Part shown: positions 47,895 to 57,943 of the stretch, one piece after another
Position numbering within the stretch: position 1 is the stretch's first letter
Layout: each line of letters starts with the position of its first letter
Assembly (NCBI GenBank): GCA_000824825.2
Contig: LM655194.1
Location: 280,936-344,935, forward strand
DNA from: Mesorhizobium sp. ORS 3324
Lineage (GTDB): Bacteria; Pseudomonadota; Alphaproteobacteria; Rhizobiales; Rhizobiaceae
DNA: 64,000 nucleotides
Reading direction: 5' to 3'
Program-made: the position numbers and the translations under genes
The notes under the pieces: model-generated
Seen by the model: only the letters and a program-made list of their open reading frames with translations
What the model was told of the DNA's origin: nothing
The model's database searches: none

Positions 47895-49124
47895 ATGTCA
47901 AAAAACAAGCAGTCAACGCGGAAATGGCTGACAATCGTCGGCATCGGCGAGGACGGTGTAGCGGGTCTCGGCGACGAGGCCAAGCGCAGGATCGCCCAGG
48001 CCGAAGTCATCTTCGGCGGCAAGCGGCACCTCGCGCTCGTCGCATCTCTGGCCAATGGCGAAGCCCGCCCGTGGCCGACGCCCTTCGACGCCGAAATGTG
48101 CGACGTTCTGGCACTGAAAGGCCGGACCGTCTGCGTGCTTGCTTCCGGCGACCCGTTCTTCCATGGCGTCGGCGTCACGCTGGCGCGCAAGGTGAAGCCG
48201 GGTGATATGCTCGTCCTGCCGGCGCCGTCGTCGCTGTCGCTGGCGGCATCCCGCCTGGGCTGGGCGCTGCAGGAGGTCGAGACCATCTCACTGCACGGCC
48301 ATTCCATCGACCTGATCCGGCCTCTGCTCCATCCCGGCGCGCGCATCCTGGCGCTGACCTCCGACGGCGATGCGCCGGCGGCCATCGCCGCGCTGCTCGA
48401 CGAACTCGGCTTCGGTCCTTCGCGATTGACGGTCCTCGAAGCGCTCGGCGGTCCCGACGAAACGCGCCACGCTGTCCGCGCTGACGCCTTCGACCTCAAA
48501 AACATCAATCCGCTCAATGTGCTGGCGCTCGAAATTGAGCAGACGCCGGATGCGCGCGTCTTGCCCTTGACCACCGGCCTTGCCGACCATCTGTTCGAGC
48601 ATGACGGCCAGATCACCAAGCGCGAGATCCGCGCCATCACGCTGTCGTCGCTGGCGCCGCGGCGCGGCGAGCTCTTGTGGGACATCGGCGCCGGCTCGGG
48701 CTCGATCGGCATCGAATGGATGCTGGCACATCCTTCAATGCGCGCTGTTGCCATCGAGGCCGACAAAGAGCGCGCTGCCCGAATCCACCGCAACGCAATG
48801 CATTGCGGCGTGCCTGGTCTGGTGGTGGTCGAAGGATCGGCGCCAAAGGCGCTCGCCAAATTGGAGACGCCGGACGCGATCTTTATCGGCGGCGGCGGCA
48901 GCGATGCCGGCGTGCTGGACAAGGCGATCAAGGCGCTGCGCTCCGGCGGCCGGCTCGTCGCCAACGCAGTGACGCTGGAGATGGAGGCGCTGCTTCTCGA
49001 CCAGCACACCAGGCGCGGCGGCGATCTCACCCGCATCGCGCTCTCGCGCGCGGCGCCAGTGGGTTCCATGCAGGCCTGGCGTCCGGCCATGCCGGTCATG
49101 CAATGGAGTTGGGTGAAGCCATGA
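47895..49124 (+). CDS. cobL: Precorrin-6Y C5,15-methyltransferase (decarboxylating) CobL
   Basis: 409 residues in two domains: an N-terminal tetrapyrrole methylase (CbiE-like, TIVGIGEDGVAGLGDEA, LASGDPFFHGVGVTL) and a C-terminal CbiT-like methyltransferase/decarboxylase from about residue 215 (LWDIGAGSGSIGIEWML). It adds the C5 and C15 methyls and removes the acetate carboxyl on C12. The open frame runs upstream into the repeat; ATG 47895 is the first start with family sequence. Confidence 0.94.
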   Translation: MSKNKQSTRKWLTIVGIGEDGVAGLGDEAKRRIAQAEVIFGGKRHLALVASLANGEARPWPTPFDAEMCDVLALKGRTVCVLASGDPFFHGVGVTLARKVKPGDMLVLPAPSSLSLAASRLGWALQEVETISLHGHSIDLIRPLLHPGARILALTSDGDAPAAIAALLDELGFGPSRLTVLEALGGPDETRHAVRADAFDLKNINPLNVLALEIEQTPDARVLPLTTGLADHLFEHDGQITKREIRAITLSSLAPRRGELLWDIGAGSGSIGIEWMLAHPSMRAVAIEADKERAARIHRNAMHCGVPGLVVVEGSAPKALAKLETPDAIFIGGGGSDAGVLDKAIKALRSGGRLVANAVTLEMEALLLDQHTRRGGDLTRIALSRAAPVGSMQAWRPAMPVMQWSWVKP

Positions 49125-49507
49125 TGGTCGCAGGCATCGGCAGCCGGAAAGGCGTGACGGCGCGCGACGTGCGCGCCGCGATCGAGACCGCGCTCGAAGC
49201 GCATGGGCTGGCGATGACCGCGCTTTCGGCGCTGGCGACCGGGGAAATCAAGCGCAACGAGGAAGCGATCTTCCTCGCCGGGCGCGACCTCGACCTACCG
49301 GTCATCGTCGTCACCGATGACGCGTTGCAGACTGCCTCCTCCAGTACAATCAGCCACTCCGATCTCTCGCAGGCACACGCCGGCACCCCGTCGGTTTCGG
49401 AAGCCTCGGCTCTGGCCGCGGCCGGAAAAGGCGCAAGACTGCTTGGGGCCTGCACGGTGCTCGGCCCGGTGACCTGCGCCATCGCCATCAGCGGAGATGC
49501 GCCATGA
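49121..49507 (+). CDS. cobE: CobE / CbiG-C-like cobalamin biosynthesis protein
   Basis: 128 residues starting at ATG 49121 in ATGA overlap with the cobL stop. [20 protein letters not shown] and a C-terminal [19 protein letters not shown] match the CobE/CbiG C-terminal family. CobE is needed for aerobic B12 synthesis; it has been proposed to bind a pathway intermediate. Its stop overlaps the cobM ATG. The long open frame upstream (to 48677) is only a shadow of cobL. Confidence 0.9.
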   Translation: MMVAGIGSRKGVTARDVRAAIETALEAHGLAMTALSALATGEIKRNEEAIFLAGRDLDLPVIVVTDDALQTASSSTISHSDLSQAHAGTPSVSEASALAAAGKGARLLGACTVLGPVTCAIAISGDAP

Positions 49508-50268
49508 CCGTCCATTTCATCGGCGCCGGCCCCGGTGCGGCCGACCTCATCACCTTGCGCGGCAGCCGGCTGCTGGCGTCCTGCCCGGTCTGCCTCTATG
49601 CCGGCTCGATCGTCGCGCCGGAACTGCTCGAGCACTGCGCGCCGGGCGCGAAACTGATCGACACCGCGCCGATGTCGCTCGACGAGATCGAGGTCGAATA
49701 TGTCGCTGCCCACAAGGCCGGCCAGGACGTCGCGCGCCTCCACTCCGGCGATCTTTCGGTGTGGAGCGCGGTGGCCGAGCAGATCAGGCGGCTGGAAAGG
49801 CACAATATCCCCTACACGCTGACGCCCGGCGTCCCCTCCTTCGCCGCGGCAGCGGCCGCGCTGCGCCGCGAGCTCACCATTCCCGAGCTTGCGCAAAGCC
49901 TGGTGCTGACCCGCGTCTCCGGCCGCGCCTCGAAAATGCCGCCCGGCGAAACACTCGCCGGTTTCGGCCGCACCGGCGCCACGCTTGCCATCCATCTCGC
50001 CATCCACGCCATCGACCGCATCGTCGCCGATTTGACGCCGCTCTATGGCGCGGAATGCCCAGTCGCGATCGTCTTCCGCGCCTCATGGCCGGACGAGCGC
50101 ATCCTGACCGGCACGCTGGGCACCATCGAAGCGCAGCTTGCGGAAGATCCGATGGAGCGCACGGCGATCATCTTCGTCGGCAGCGCCTTGGCCGCGCAGG
50201 ATTTCGGCGAGAGCTCACTTTACGACGCCCATTACCAGCGGCGTTTTCGCGGACGGGACGGATTGTGA
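49504..50268 (+). CDS. cobM: Precorrin-4 C11-methyltransferase CobM
   Basis: 254 residues; SAM-dependent methylation of precorrin-4 at C11 to precorrin-5. [35 protein letters not shown] and [14 protein letters not shown] are family motifs. It sits in a four-base overlap chain with cobE before it and cobA after it. Confidence 0.95.
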   Translation: MTVHFIGAGPGAADLITLRGSRLLASCPVCLYAGSIVAPELLEHCAPGAKLIDTAPMSLDEIEVEYVAAHKAGQDVARLHSGDLSVWSAVAEQIRRLERHNIPYTLTPGVPSFAAAAAALRRELTIPELAQSLVLTRVSGRASKMPPGETLAGFGRTGATLAIHLAIHAIDRIVADLTPLYGAECPVAIVFRASWPDERILTGTLGTIEAQLAEDPMERTAIIFVGSALAAQDFGESSLYDAHYQRRFRGRDGL

Positions 50269-51080
50269 ACGCCAGCACCAGCAGAAACGGACGGGCAACG
50301 GTGGAGCAGGCGCTGGCGCGGCTGAACTTCAGGTCGCGCGCGCTGGAGTCCGGCCATGTCTGGCTGGCCGGCGCCGGCCCCGGCGATCCCGGCTGCCTGA
50401 CGCTGGAGGTGCTGGCGGCGCTCGGGCAATGCGATGCGCTGGTCTATGACGCGCTGGTCTCGCCCGATGTCGTGGCGGTTGCCGAAGGCGCCGAGCTTTT
50501 CTACGCCGGCAAACGCGGTGGCCAGCCCTCGATGAAGCAGGACGACATCAACGCCCTGCTCGTACGCCTGGCGCGTGAGGGGCGCCGTGTCGTGCGCCTG
50601 AAGGGCGGCGATCCCTATATTTTCGGCCGCGGCGGCGAAGAAGCTTTGGCACTCGCGCGCGAAAACATTCCGTTCCGGGTGCTGTCCGGCCTGACCTCCG
50701 GCCTCAGCGCGCTTGCCGCCAGCGGCATCCCCGCAACCATGCGCGGCATCAACAAGGCCGTCATCCTCGCCACCGGCCATGCCGCGGGCACTGATGACGA
50801 CATCGACTGGGCCGCGATCGCGCGCACGGGCCAGCCGGTCGTCGTCTATATGGGCATGGCCAACCTGCCGGTGATAGCGGCGAAGCTGCTCGGCGGCGGC
50901 CTTGCGCCCTCGACCCCTGCGGCCGTGATCGTCGCGGCGACCACGCCGCACGAGCGCATCGTCGTCGCCACGCTCGCGACAATCGCCGAAGAGGCTGCGA
51001 CCGCCGGGCTCGCCTCGCCGGCGCTGATCGTCGTCGGCGAGATCGTCGCCATGCGCGCGGCACTGGCGGGGGGATTGTGA
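50265..51080 (+). CDS. cobA: Uroporphyrinogen-III C-methyltransferase CobA
   Basis: 271 residues from a GTG at 50265 overlapping the cobM stop (GTGA). It makes precorrin-2 from uroporphyrinogen III by two methylations, the entry step of the pathway. [39 protein letters not shown] and [18 protein letters not shown] are SUMT motifs. A single-domain enzyme without the CysG dehydrogenase/chelatase part. Confidence 0.95.
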   Translation: MNASTSRNGRATVEQALARLNFRSRALESGHVWLAGAGPGDPGCLTLEVLAALGQCDALVYDALVSPDVVAVAEGAELFYAGKRGGQPSMKQDDINALLVRLAREGRRVVRLKGGDPYIFGRGGEEALALARENIPFRVLSGLTSGLSALAASGIPATMRGINKAVILATGHAAGTDDDIDWAAIARTGQPVVVYMGMANLPVIAAKLLGGGLAPSTPAAVIVAATTPHERIVVATLATIAEEAATAGLASPALIVVGEIVAMRAALAGGL

Positions 51081-52393
51081 CCGCGCGCGCGATCATCATC
51101 GGCGCGCCGCGCTCCGGCTCGGGCAAGACCAGCGTCACCATCGGCCTGCTGCGCGCGCTCGCCCGGCGCGGCCTGAAGGTGCGCGGGGCGAAATCGGGAC
51201 CGGACTATATCGATCCCGGCTTCCATGCCGCCGCTACTGGCCTCTCCGGCGTCAATCTCGACAGCTGGGCGATGTCCCCCTCCCTGCTCAACGCCTTGGC
51301 CGCGCAGGCAGCGGATGACGCCGAATACGTCATACTCGAAAGCGCGATGGGTCTGTTCGACGGTATCCCCGCTCCGGAAGGCCGCTCGGGCTCGGCTGCC
51401 GATCTCGCCAGGCTCTACGGCTTGCCGGTGCTTCTGGTGCTCGACGTTTCGGGACAGTCGACCACCGCCGCCGCCGTCGCCAAGGGTTTCGCCACTTACG
51501 ATCCGGATGTGCGCATGGCCGGCGTCGTGCTCAACCGGCTCGGCAGCGAACGGCACCGGCGGCTCTCCGGCAACGCCATCGAGGCGATCGGCCTGCCGGT
51601 GGTCGGCGCCATCATGCGCGACCCCACGCTCAACCTGCCGGAACGGCATCTCGGCCTTGTCCAGGCCGGCGAATACGAAAACCTGATGGCGCATCTCGAC
51701 CGGCTGGCCGACATGGTCGAGAAATCGCTCGACATCGACGCCATCCTGGCGCTGGCGACGCCGCTGGAACCGGCAACCGGCAACTTCGGCGATGCCTTGC
51801 CGCCGCCTGGACAGCGTATCGCGCTGGCTGAGGATGCCGCCTTCACCTTCCTCTATCCGCATGTCGCCGCGCACTGGCGCAAGGTGGGCGCCGAGATCGT
51901 CACCTTCTCCCCGCTCGCCGACGAGGCGCCCGCCGAAGACTGCGACGTCTGCTGGCTGCCAGGCGGCTATCCCGAGCTGCATGCCGGCAAACTCGCGGCA
52001 GCGAAGAACTTCCGGGCGGGAATGGCTCGCTTTGCCACGACGAAGCCCGTGCACGGCGAGTGCGGCGGCTTCATGGTGCTGGGCGAGACGCTGGAGGACG
52101 CGGACGGCCAATGCCACAACATGCTCGGCCTGCTCGGCCATTCGACCAGCTTCGCCAGGCGCAAGATGAATCTCGGCTACCGCGAGGCACGGCTGCGCAC
52201 CGCCTGCGCGTTGGGAACCGAGGGCACGCTGATCCGCGGCCACGAGTTCCACTATGCGCAGATGACGGCCACGGGCAACGATGAACCGCTGGCCGACCTT
52301 GCCGACGGCCAGGGCAATCCGCTTGGCGCTTCCGGCTATCGGCGCGGCCATGTCAGCGGCACCTTCTTCCATGCCATTGCGAGGGTTGCATGA
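51077..52393 (+). CDS. cobB: Hydrogenobyrinic acid a,c-diamide synthase CobB
   Basis: 438 residues from a GTG start overlapping cobA. Two domains: a dethiobiotin-synthetase-like ATP-binding half (GAPRSGSGKTSVTIGLLRAL P-loop, KSGPDYIDPGFH) and a class I glutaminase half with the nucleophile in HGECGGFMVLGE. It amidates the a and c acetate side chains using glutamine and ATP, before cobalt insertion. Confidence 0.95.
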   Translation: MTARAIIIGAPRSGSGKTSVTIGLLRALARRGLKVRGAKSGPDYIDPGFHAAATGLSGVNLDSWAMSPSLLNALAAQAADDAEYVILESAMGLFDGIPAPEGRSGSAADLARLYGLPVLLVLDVSGQSTTAAAVAKGFATYDPDVRMAGVVLNRLGSERHRRLSGNAIEAIGLPVVGAIMRDPTLNLPERHLGLVQAGEYENLMAHLDRLADMVEKSLDIDAILALATPLEPATGNFGDALPPPGQRIALAEDAAFTFLYPHVAAHWRKVGAEIVTFSPLADEAPAEDCDVCWLPGGYPELHAGKLAAAKNFRAGMARFATTKPVHGECGGFMVLGETLEDADGQCHNMLGLLGHSTSFARRKMNLGYREARLRTACALGTEGTLIRGHEFHYAQMTATGNDEPLADLADGQGNPLGASGYRRGHVSGTFFHAIARVA

Positions 52394-53160
52394 GCGGCCC
52401 TTCCGCACCTCGGCAATTGCTGGACGATATCGGCCTCAGCCTCGTCTTCTTCACCAGGTTGAGGCTTCCGTCGAGCGATTTCGGCGATCGCAGCCTTGCG
52501 GACGCGATCTGGGCGGCACCCTTTGCCGGTCTCGCCGTCGCCATCATCGGTGCGCTCGCCTACGCTATCGCTTCCGGGCTGGGCGTAGCCACCGGTCCGG
52601 CTGCGGCGCTCGCTCTGGCGGCGACGATGCTCGCCACCGGCTGCCTGCATGAGGACGGGCTTTCCGACATCGCGGACGGGTTCGGCGGCGGCCGGACGCG
52701 CGAGAAGAAGCTGGAGATCATGCGCGACAGCCGCATCGGCGCCTATGGCGCCGCCGTGCTCGTCATCTCGCTGCTCATCCGCTGGAGCGCGCTGTCCGCA
52801 CTGGCAGGCCCCAGCCATGTGTTCCTGGCGCTGCTTGCGGCACACGCCGCCTCGCGCGGCTTGTTCGGTGCCTTCATGCGTTTTCTGCCGCCCGCCCGCG
52901 CCGACGGCCTCTCCGCCACTGCCGGCACTGTCAGCGCCGAGACCGCCGCAATCGGCGCAGCCCTCGGTGCCGTGTCGCTATTGGCGCTCGGCCTCGGCGG
53001 CGCGATCACGGCGCTCATCCTGCTCGGCCTCTCGTTTACCGCCTTCCGCACGCTTTGCCTCAACCAGATCGGCGGCCAGACCGGCGACACGATCGGCGCG
53101 CTGCAGCAGCTCGGCGAGATCGCCGTCCTGCTCGCTGCCTCAGTTTCCCTATCCCCCTGA
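52390..53160 (+). CDS. cobV: Adenosylcobinamide-GDP ribazoletransferase (CobV; CobS in enteric naming)
   Basis: 256 residues, a polytopic inner-membrane enzyme joining adenosylcobinamide-GDP with alpha-ribazole(-phosphate). TGCLHEDGLSDIADGFGGGR is the metal-binding DxxxD segment, followed by REKKLEIMRDSRIGAYGAAV. Its ATG overlaps the cobB stop. I use the Pseudomonas name to avoid confusion with cobaltochelatase CobS. Confidence 0.94.
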   Translation: MSGPSAPRQLLDDIGLSLVFFTRLRLPSSDFGDRSLADAIWAAPFAGLAVAIIGALAYAIASGLGVATGPAAALALAATMLATGCLHEDGLSDIADGFGGGRTREKKLEIMRDSRIGAYGAAVLVISLLIRWSALSALAGPSHVFLALLAAHAASRGLFGAFMRFLPPARADGLSATAGTVSAETAAIGAALGAVSLLALGLGGAITALILLGLSFTAFRTLCLNQIGGQTGDTIGALQQLGEIAVLLAASVSLSP

Positions 53161-53184
53161 CTCACAACTGGAGACATTGCCCCC

Positions 53185-54195
53185 ATGTCGTTCAAATCGC
53201 TCGAAGACCTTCGTGCCGCCTGCCTTGATCTGCCAGCCGGCAGCGACGCCGCCGCCGGTGCCGTTGCTCGCCGGCAGGACACTCTGACCAAGCCGCGGGG
53301 CAGCCTCGGCCGCCTGGAAACCATCGCCGCCTGGCTCGGGCGCTGGCAGGCCCGCGAGATGCCCAGGCTCGATACGGTGAAGGTCTTCGTCTTTGCCGGC
53401 AACCACGGCGTTACCGCGCAGGGCGTGTCGGCCTACCCGTCGGAAGTCACGGTACAGATGGTGGCGAACTTCGCCGGCGGCGGCGCGGCCATCAACCAGC
53501 TTGCCCGCGTCGCCGGCGCCAAGCTCGACGTCATCCCGCTCGATCTCGACCATCCGACCGGCGATTTCACGCAGGTGCCTGCCATGGACGAACAGGCCTT
53601 CCTCGCCGCGGTCTCGGCCGGCTATGACGCGGTGACCAAGGACCTCGACCTCGTCTGCTTCGGCGAGATGGGTATCGGCAACACCACGCCCGCCGCCGCG
53701 ATCTCGGCCGCCCTCTTCGGCGGCGGCGCGGAAAAATGGACCGGCCGCGGCACCGGCGTCGACGACGCGGGCCTGATCCGCAAGATCACGGCGATCGAGG
53801 CCGGCCTCAAGCGCCACGCCGATTCGCTTTCCGATCCGCTGAAAATCGCCGCCGCGCTCGGCGGGCGCGAGCTTGCAGCGATTTTCGGCGCCACGCTCGC
53901 CGCGCGCCGCAACAACGTCCCGGTGCTGATCGACGGCTTCGTCTGCACCGCTGCCGTTGCGCCGCTGGCCAGGCTGCACCCCAATGGCCTTGCCCACACC
54001 ATCGCCGCCCATGTCTCGGCCGAATCGGGTCACCGCCGCCTGCTCGAAGCGCTCGGCCTGCCGCCGCTCCTCGATCTTGGCATGCGGCTCGGCGAAGGCT
54101 CCGGCGCCTGCCTTGCCGTCAACATCGTCCGCTCGGCGCTGGAGTGCCATGCGAAAATGGCGAGCTTTGCCGAAGCCGGTGTGTCGGAAAAATAG
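53185..54195 (+). CDS. cobU: Nicotinate-nucleotide-dimethylbenzimidazole phosphoribosyltransferase (CobU; CobT in enteric naming)
   Basis: 336 residues; it activates the lower ligand by making alpha-ribazole phosphate. TKPRGSLGRLETIAAWLGRW and VFVFAGNHGVTAQGVSAYP are N-terminal motifs, GEMGIGNTTPAAAI the central one, and GMRLGEGSGACLAVNIVRSA the C-terminal one with its catalytic Glu. TGGAG lies ahead of the ATG, 24 bp after cobV. It is the last recognisable cob gene here. Confidence 0.95.
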   Translation: MSFKSLEDLRAACLDLPAGSDAAAGAVARRQDTLTKPRGSLGRLETIAAWLGRWQAREMPRLDTVKVFVFAGNHGVTAQGVSAYPSEVTVQMVANFAGGGAAINQLARVAGAKLDVIPLDLDHPTGDFTQVPAMDEQAFLAAVSAGYDAVTKDLDLVCFGEMGIGNTTPAAAISAALFGGGAEKWTGRGTGVDDAGLIRKITAIEAGLKRHADSLSDPLKIAAALGGRELAAIFGATLAARRNNVPVLIDGFVCTAAVAPLARLHPNGLAHTIAAHVSAESGHRRLLEALGLPPLLDLGMRLGEGSGACLAVNIVRSALECHAKMASFAEAGVSEK

Positions 54196-54251
54196 ATTCC
54201 TTCAAAATTTTAACGCTGTTGAAATAACAAAATAACATCATCTCGATTATT

Positions 54252-54277
54252 CCGTGGGACAGAGATGTCTCACGGGA
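54252..54277 (+). promoter_or_regulatory. Hairpin in the 5' leader of the secreted-protein gene
   Basis: CCGTGGGACA pairs with TGTCTCACGG with one mismatch and a short loop; the 3' arm runs into the GGGAG ribosome site of the ATG at 54287. It may limit translation, or may end cob transcription. Confidence 0.4.
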
Positions 54278-54286
54278 GATCGAACG

Positions 54287-54676
54287 ATGTATTTGAAGAT
54301 TCTAATATCTATTGCAACTCTTGTTGCAGTGGCTTCACCGGCCTTGTCTCAGGACCAATATATTCGTCCGCTGCGCGGTGATGACGGGCCAGCCAGGATC
54401 CAGTCTTCGTTCTCGATGACCCTTCCGGTGAAAGACGACGAAGACACCGCCGTACAGCAGGAAGTTGCGCTTCGCTCCTTCTACAAGGTCGCGGCTGGGA
54501 GCTGCGCCATGGTGGTCGAGACCGTCGCCGATACCTGCGAGATCGCCGGCATCACCACCAACGTCAATGGTCGCAACCGCAATATCGATGGCTATGGCGG
54601 GTCACAGGTCACGGTGACCGGCCAGATCACGATGAGGGTTAAGTTCAAGGCCAACTTGAGCAAGACGGCCCAGTAG
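54287..54676 (+). CDS. Secreted hypothetical protein
   Basis: 129 residues. MYLKILISIATLVAVASPALSQ is a signal peptide with a likely cut after ALS. The mature part is polar, with two cysteines (SCAMV and DTCEI) that could form a disulfide, and ends in a beta-rich segment (VTVTGQITMRVKFKANL). No family was recognised. GGGAG precedes the ATG at 54287; an upstream ATG at 54254 would not give a proper signal peptide. The leader DNA is AT-rich compared with its neighbours. Confidence 0.65.
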   Translation: MYLKILISIATLVAVASPALSQDQYIRPLRGDDGPARIQSSFSMTLPVKDDEDTAVQQEVALRSFYKVAAGSCAMVVETVADTCEIAGITTNVNGRNRNIDGYGGSQVTVTGQITMRVKFKANLSKTAQ

Positions 54677-54729
54677 GCCGACACCCGTCTCGGGCTACGG
54701 CCGATCTCGCTGTTTTTATGGGAAAATTT

Positions 54730-54805
<76 letters not shown>

Positions 54806-54909
54806 ACACCGCCGGAAACCCAGCGTCGGCGGCGCATATAGCCGCCGGTTTCAGCGATGTCCAGCCCTGCTGGATCATTTCCCGACAAATCGCCGAATTG
54901 CCGCCGGTA

Positions 54910-55812
54910 TCATACGAGAAGGCGGCCTTCCGCGACCCTGATCGCATGGCCGCCGATGCGCGCGGAGGCCAGATTTGCGCCGTCGACATTGAGCTCGAGC
55001 CGGATGCGCGAGGGCCTGCCCATCTCCAGCCCCTGTTCGATCCAAAGCTGCGTGATTCCGTCGGTCGGGGCGTCGAAATGCATGATGGCGCCGGCAAAGG
55101 CCGCTGCTGCCGAACCGGTCGCCGGGTCCTCGTAGGAAGGATTGCCGGGCACGATCATGCGGACATGGAAGGCGCTGTCGTGGTGCACCGTCTCGCGGCA
55201 ATAGACGTACGGGCTGGCGAAGGCCCATTCGCTCTTGCGCGGCGCGAGCTCCGACCAGGCCTGGTTGTCCAGCCTGACCTTTGCCGCCGCATCGAGACCC
55301 GAGACCGGAATGGCGACATAGGGCACGCCGGCCGACCAGAAGGAGACGCGGTGATTCTCGAAGCCGATCTCGTGCGGGCCGAGGCCGAGCGCTGCGCCGA
55401 TCATTTCCGGGTCGGCGGCGAGTTCCAGACGCTCCGGCAGTTTCGCCAGGTCGAATTCGGCGAAGATGGCGCCGTCGTGCTTGCTCACCGCGCAGCGCAC
55501 CGGGCCGATATTCTCCTCCAGCACGAAGACGCCCGCCGCTTCGCCTGCCAGTTCCGCCAGCGCGATCGCCGAGCCGACCGTCGGATGGCCGGCGAACGGC
55601 ATCTCATAGTCGGGTGTGAAGATGCGGATACGGTTGCGGTGCTTGGGATTGTCGGGCGGCAGCACGAATACCGTCTCCGACAGGTTGAACTCGCGCGCGA
55701 TCGCCTGCATGGCGGCGCTGTCGAGCCCCTGGCTGTCGAGCACCACGGCAAGCGGATTCCCGGCCAGCCGCTCGGTCGTGAACACATCGTAAAGCAAGTA
55801 GCTGCGTGCCAT
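54910..55812 (-). CDS. PhzF-family isomerase/epimerase
   Basis: 300 residues in the diaminopimelate-epimerase-like fold. LAGNPLAVVLD near residue 17, the catalytic Glu in FNLSETVFVLPP, PFAGHPTVGSAIAL and DPATGSAAAAFAGAIM are PhzF motifs. No phenazine genes are nearby, so the substrate is unknown; most such proteins are uncharacterised isomerases. It is divergent from the MacA-type gene across about 135 bp. Confidence 0.88.
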   Translation of the reverse strand: MARSYLLYDVFTTERLAGNPLAVVLDSQGLDSAAMQAIAREFNLSETVFVLPPDNPKHRNRIRIFTPDYEMPFAGHPTVGSAIALAELAGEAAGVFVLEENIGPVRCAVSKHDGAIFAEFDLAKLPERLELAADPEMIGAALGLGPHEIGFENHRVSFWSAGVPYVAIPVSGLDAAAKVRLDNQAWSELAPRKSEWAFASPYVYCRETVHHDSAFHVRMIVPGNPSYEDPATGSAAAAFAGAIMHFDAPTDGITQLWIEQGLEMGRPSRIRLELNVDGANLASARIGGHAIRVAEGRLLV

Positions 55813-55946
55813 CGAGAAAGCCTTCCGCCTCGCTCCGAATCTTCCGCCTCAATCCCAACATGAGGGAAATTTAATTTGAAATTCGAACCTTAAGGCATGA
55901 TTTGTGCACAAATAGGGACATCAATTCTTCGCTATAGGGGTCCGGG

Positions 55947-57233
55947 GTGGACCAGGTTGTCAATCCGCCAAAGGCAGAATCCGACACTTCCATCGAGGCC
56001 GCTCTCGGGCTCGACCGCAAAGGTGTGGTGAGGAAGCGCCGTCGCGGCTGGCTCTACGCGCTGCTGGCGCTGGCGATCATGTCGGTCGCCATTGGCGCCT
56101 ACCGGTGGAACGCCGCCGCGCCGGCCAAGATCGAATACACGACCGCGCCGGCGACTGTCGCCGACCTGACCGTCCAGGTGTCGGCGACCGGCACGCTGCA
56201 GCCGCTCACCCAGGTCGACATCTCCAGCGAGCTTTCCGGCATCGTCCGCTCCGTCGCGGTCAGCGAGAACCAGCAGGTGAAGAAGGGCGACGTGCTGGCG
56301 AGGCTCGACACCGCCAAGCTCGAAGTCCAGATCGAGCGCGCCACCGCCTCGGCCAAGGCGGCAGCCGCAGCCGTCGAGAACGCCAGGGTCACGTTGCAGG
56401 AAAACGAGAACGCGGTGGTCCGCGCGAGCGCGCTCACCAAGCGCGGCATGGCGACGGACCAGTCGCTGGAGGCTGCGACCGCGACGCGCGACCGCTCCAA
56501 GGCGGCGCTCGACAGCGCCGAAGCCAATCTTGCCATCGCTCAGGCCGACCTCAAGGCGCAGCAGACCGACCTTGCCAAGAGCACGATCTACGCGCCGATC
56601 GACGGCATCGTGCTGACGCGCTCGGTCGATCCCGGCCAGACGGTCGCCTCTTCGCTGCAGGCGCCGGTGCTCTTCGTCATTGCCGCCGACTTGCGCAACA
56701 TGGAATTGCGGGCGGCGGTCGACGAGGCCGATATCGGCCAGGTGAAGCCCGGCCAGCATGCGCGCTTCACCGTCGATGCTTTCCCGGACCGCCCCTTCGA
56801 CGCCGAGATCCGCGACATCGCTTATGCCTCCGTCACCACAGACGGCGTCGTCACCTATAATGCCCGGCTCGGAGTGGACAACAGCGAGCTGCTTTTGAGG
56901 CCGGGCATGACCGCCACGGTCTCGGTCGTCACCAAGCAGGCCAAGAGCGTGCTCACGGTGCCTGCCACCGCCTTCCGTTACCGCCCGGCTGAGCAGGCGG
57001 CCCGCGGCTGGAGCCTGAGCGACCTGTTCACCGGCCGCATGGGCCGTCCCAACCGGCAGCGCGAGGCTACCAAAGCGCCGACCGACGGCTCGCGCACGCT
57101 CTATGTGCTGGAAAATGGCCGGCCGCGCCCCGTCAATGTCAGGATCGGCTCGACCGACGGCGAACTGACCGAGATCACATCCGGCCTCAAGGAAGGCGCT
57201 GAAGTCGTCACCGGCTCGCAGCAGCGGAGTTGA
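55947..57233 (+). CDS. MacA/HlyD-type periplasmic adaptor of an ABC exporter
   Basis: 428 residues from a GTG start. A cytosolic N-terminus of about 35 residues, one membrane helix (WLYALLALAIMSVAIGAY), a split biotinyl-lipoyl domain (VDISSELSGIVRSVAV, STIYAPIDGIVLTRSV) around a coiled-coil hairpin (about 115-190), then the beta-barrel domain. It links the MacB-type transporter to an outer-membrane channel, which is not encoded here. A four-base region overlaps the next gene. Confidence 0.88.
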   Translation: MDQVVNPPKAESDTSIEAALGLDRKGVVRKRRRGWLYALLALAIMSVAIGAYRWNAAAPAKIEYTTAPATVADLTVQVSATGTLQPLTQVDISSELSGIVRSVAVSENQQVKKGDVLARLDTAKLEVQIERATASAKAAAAAVENARVTLQENENAVVRASALTKRGMATDQSLEAATATRDRSKAALDSAEANLAIAQADLKAQQTDLAKSTIYAPIDGIVLTRSVDPGQTVASSLQAPVLFVIAADLRNMELRAAVDEADIGQVKPGQHARFTVDAFPDRPFDAEIRDIAYASVTTDGVVTYNARLGVDNSELLLRPGMTATVSVVTKQAKSVLTVPATAFRYRPAEQAARGWSLSDLFTGRMGRPNRQREATKAPTDGSRTLYVLENGRPRPVNVRIGSTDGELTEITSGLKEGAEVVTGSQQRS

Positions 57234-57235
57234 CT

Positions 57236-57943
57236 ATGATGTCGGCTCCCCTGCTCATCACCTTCGACAAGGTCTGGAAGAGCTATGGCGAGGGCGAGGC
57301 GCGCGTGCACGCGCTTGCCGGCGTCGATCTCGCGATCCGCAGAAGCGAGTTCGTCGCCATTATGGGCCCGTCCGGCTCGGGCAAATCGACGGCGATGAAC
57401 ATCATCGGCTGCCTCGACACGCCGACGGCCGGAACCTACCGCTTCATGGGCGTCGATGCCGGCCGGCTCGACCGCAACCGCCGCGCCCTGCTGCGTAATC
57501 TCTATGTCGGCTTCGTCTTCCAGGGATACAATCTCCTACCGCGCACCACGGCGGCGGAAAATGTCGAGCTGCCGCTGATCTATCGCGGCGTTTCCGCCCG
57601 CGAGCGCCGCGATCTCGCCATGCAGGCACTCGCCCAGGTTGGCCTTGTCGGGCGCGAGCATCACACGCCGGCCGAGCTCTCGGGCGGCCAGCAGCAGCGC
57701 GTTGCGATCGCGCGCGCCATCGTCACCAAGCCGACGCTGCTCGTCGCCGACGAACCGACCGGCAATCTCGATACCGCGCGCACGCACGAGATCATGGAGC
57801 TGCTGACCAGGCTCAACGCCGAGCTAGGCCTCACCATCGTCATGGTCACGCATGAGGCCGATGTAGCAAACTATGCCGGGCGCACCGTGCGCTTCGTCGA
57901 TGGCCATGTCGCCTCCGACACCGTGAATGCGGAGGCGGCATGA
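57236..57943 (+). CDS. MacB-type ABC transporter ATP-binding protein
   Basis: 235 residues. Walker [10 protein letters not shown], signature [14 protein letters not shown] and Walker [13 protein letters not shown] are intact. ATG 57236 is three bases after the adaptor stop; a TTG at 57230 also fits the frame. In E. coli MacB the ATPase and permease are fused; here they are separate genes, with the permease ATG overlapping this stop. Confidence 0.92.
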   Translation: MMSAPLLITFDKVWKSYGEGEARVHALAGVDLAIRRSEFVAIMGPSGSGKSTAMNIIGCLDTPTAGTYRFMGVDAGRLDRNRRALLRNLYVGFVFQGYNLLPRTTAAENVELPLIYRGVSARERRDLAMQALAQVGLVGREHHTPAELSGGQQQRVAIARAIVTKPTLLVADEPTGNLDTARTHEIMELLTRLNAELGLTIVMVTHEADVANYAGRTVRFVDGHVASDTVNAEAA

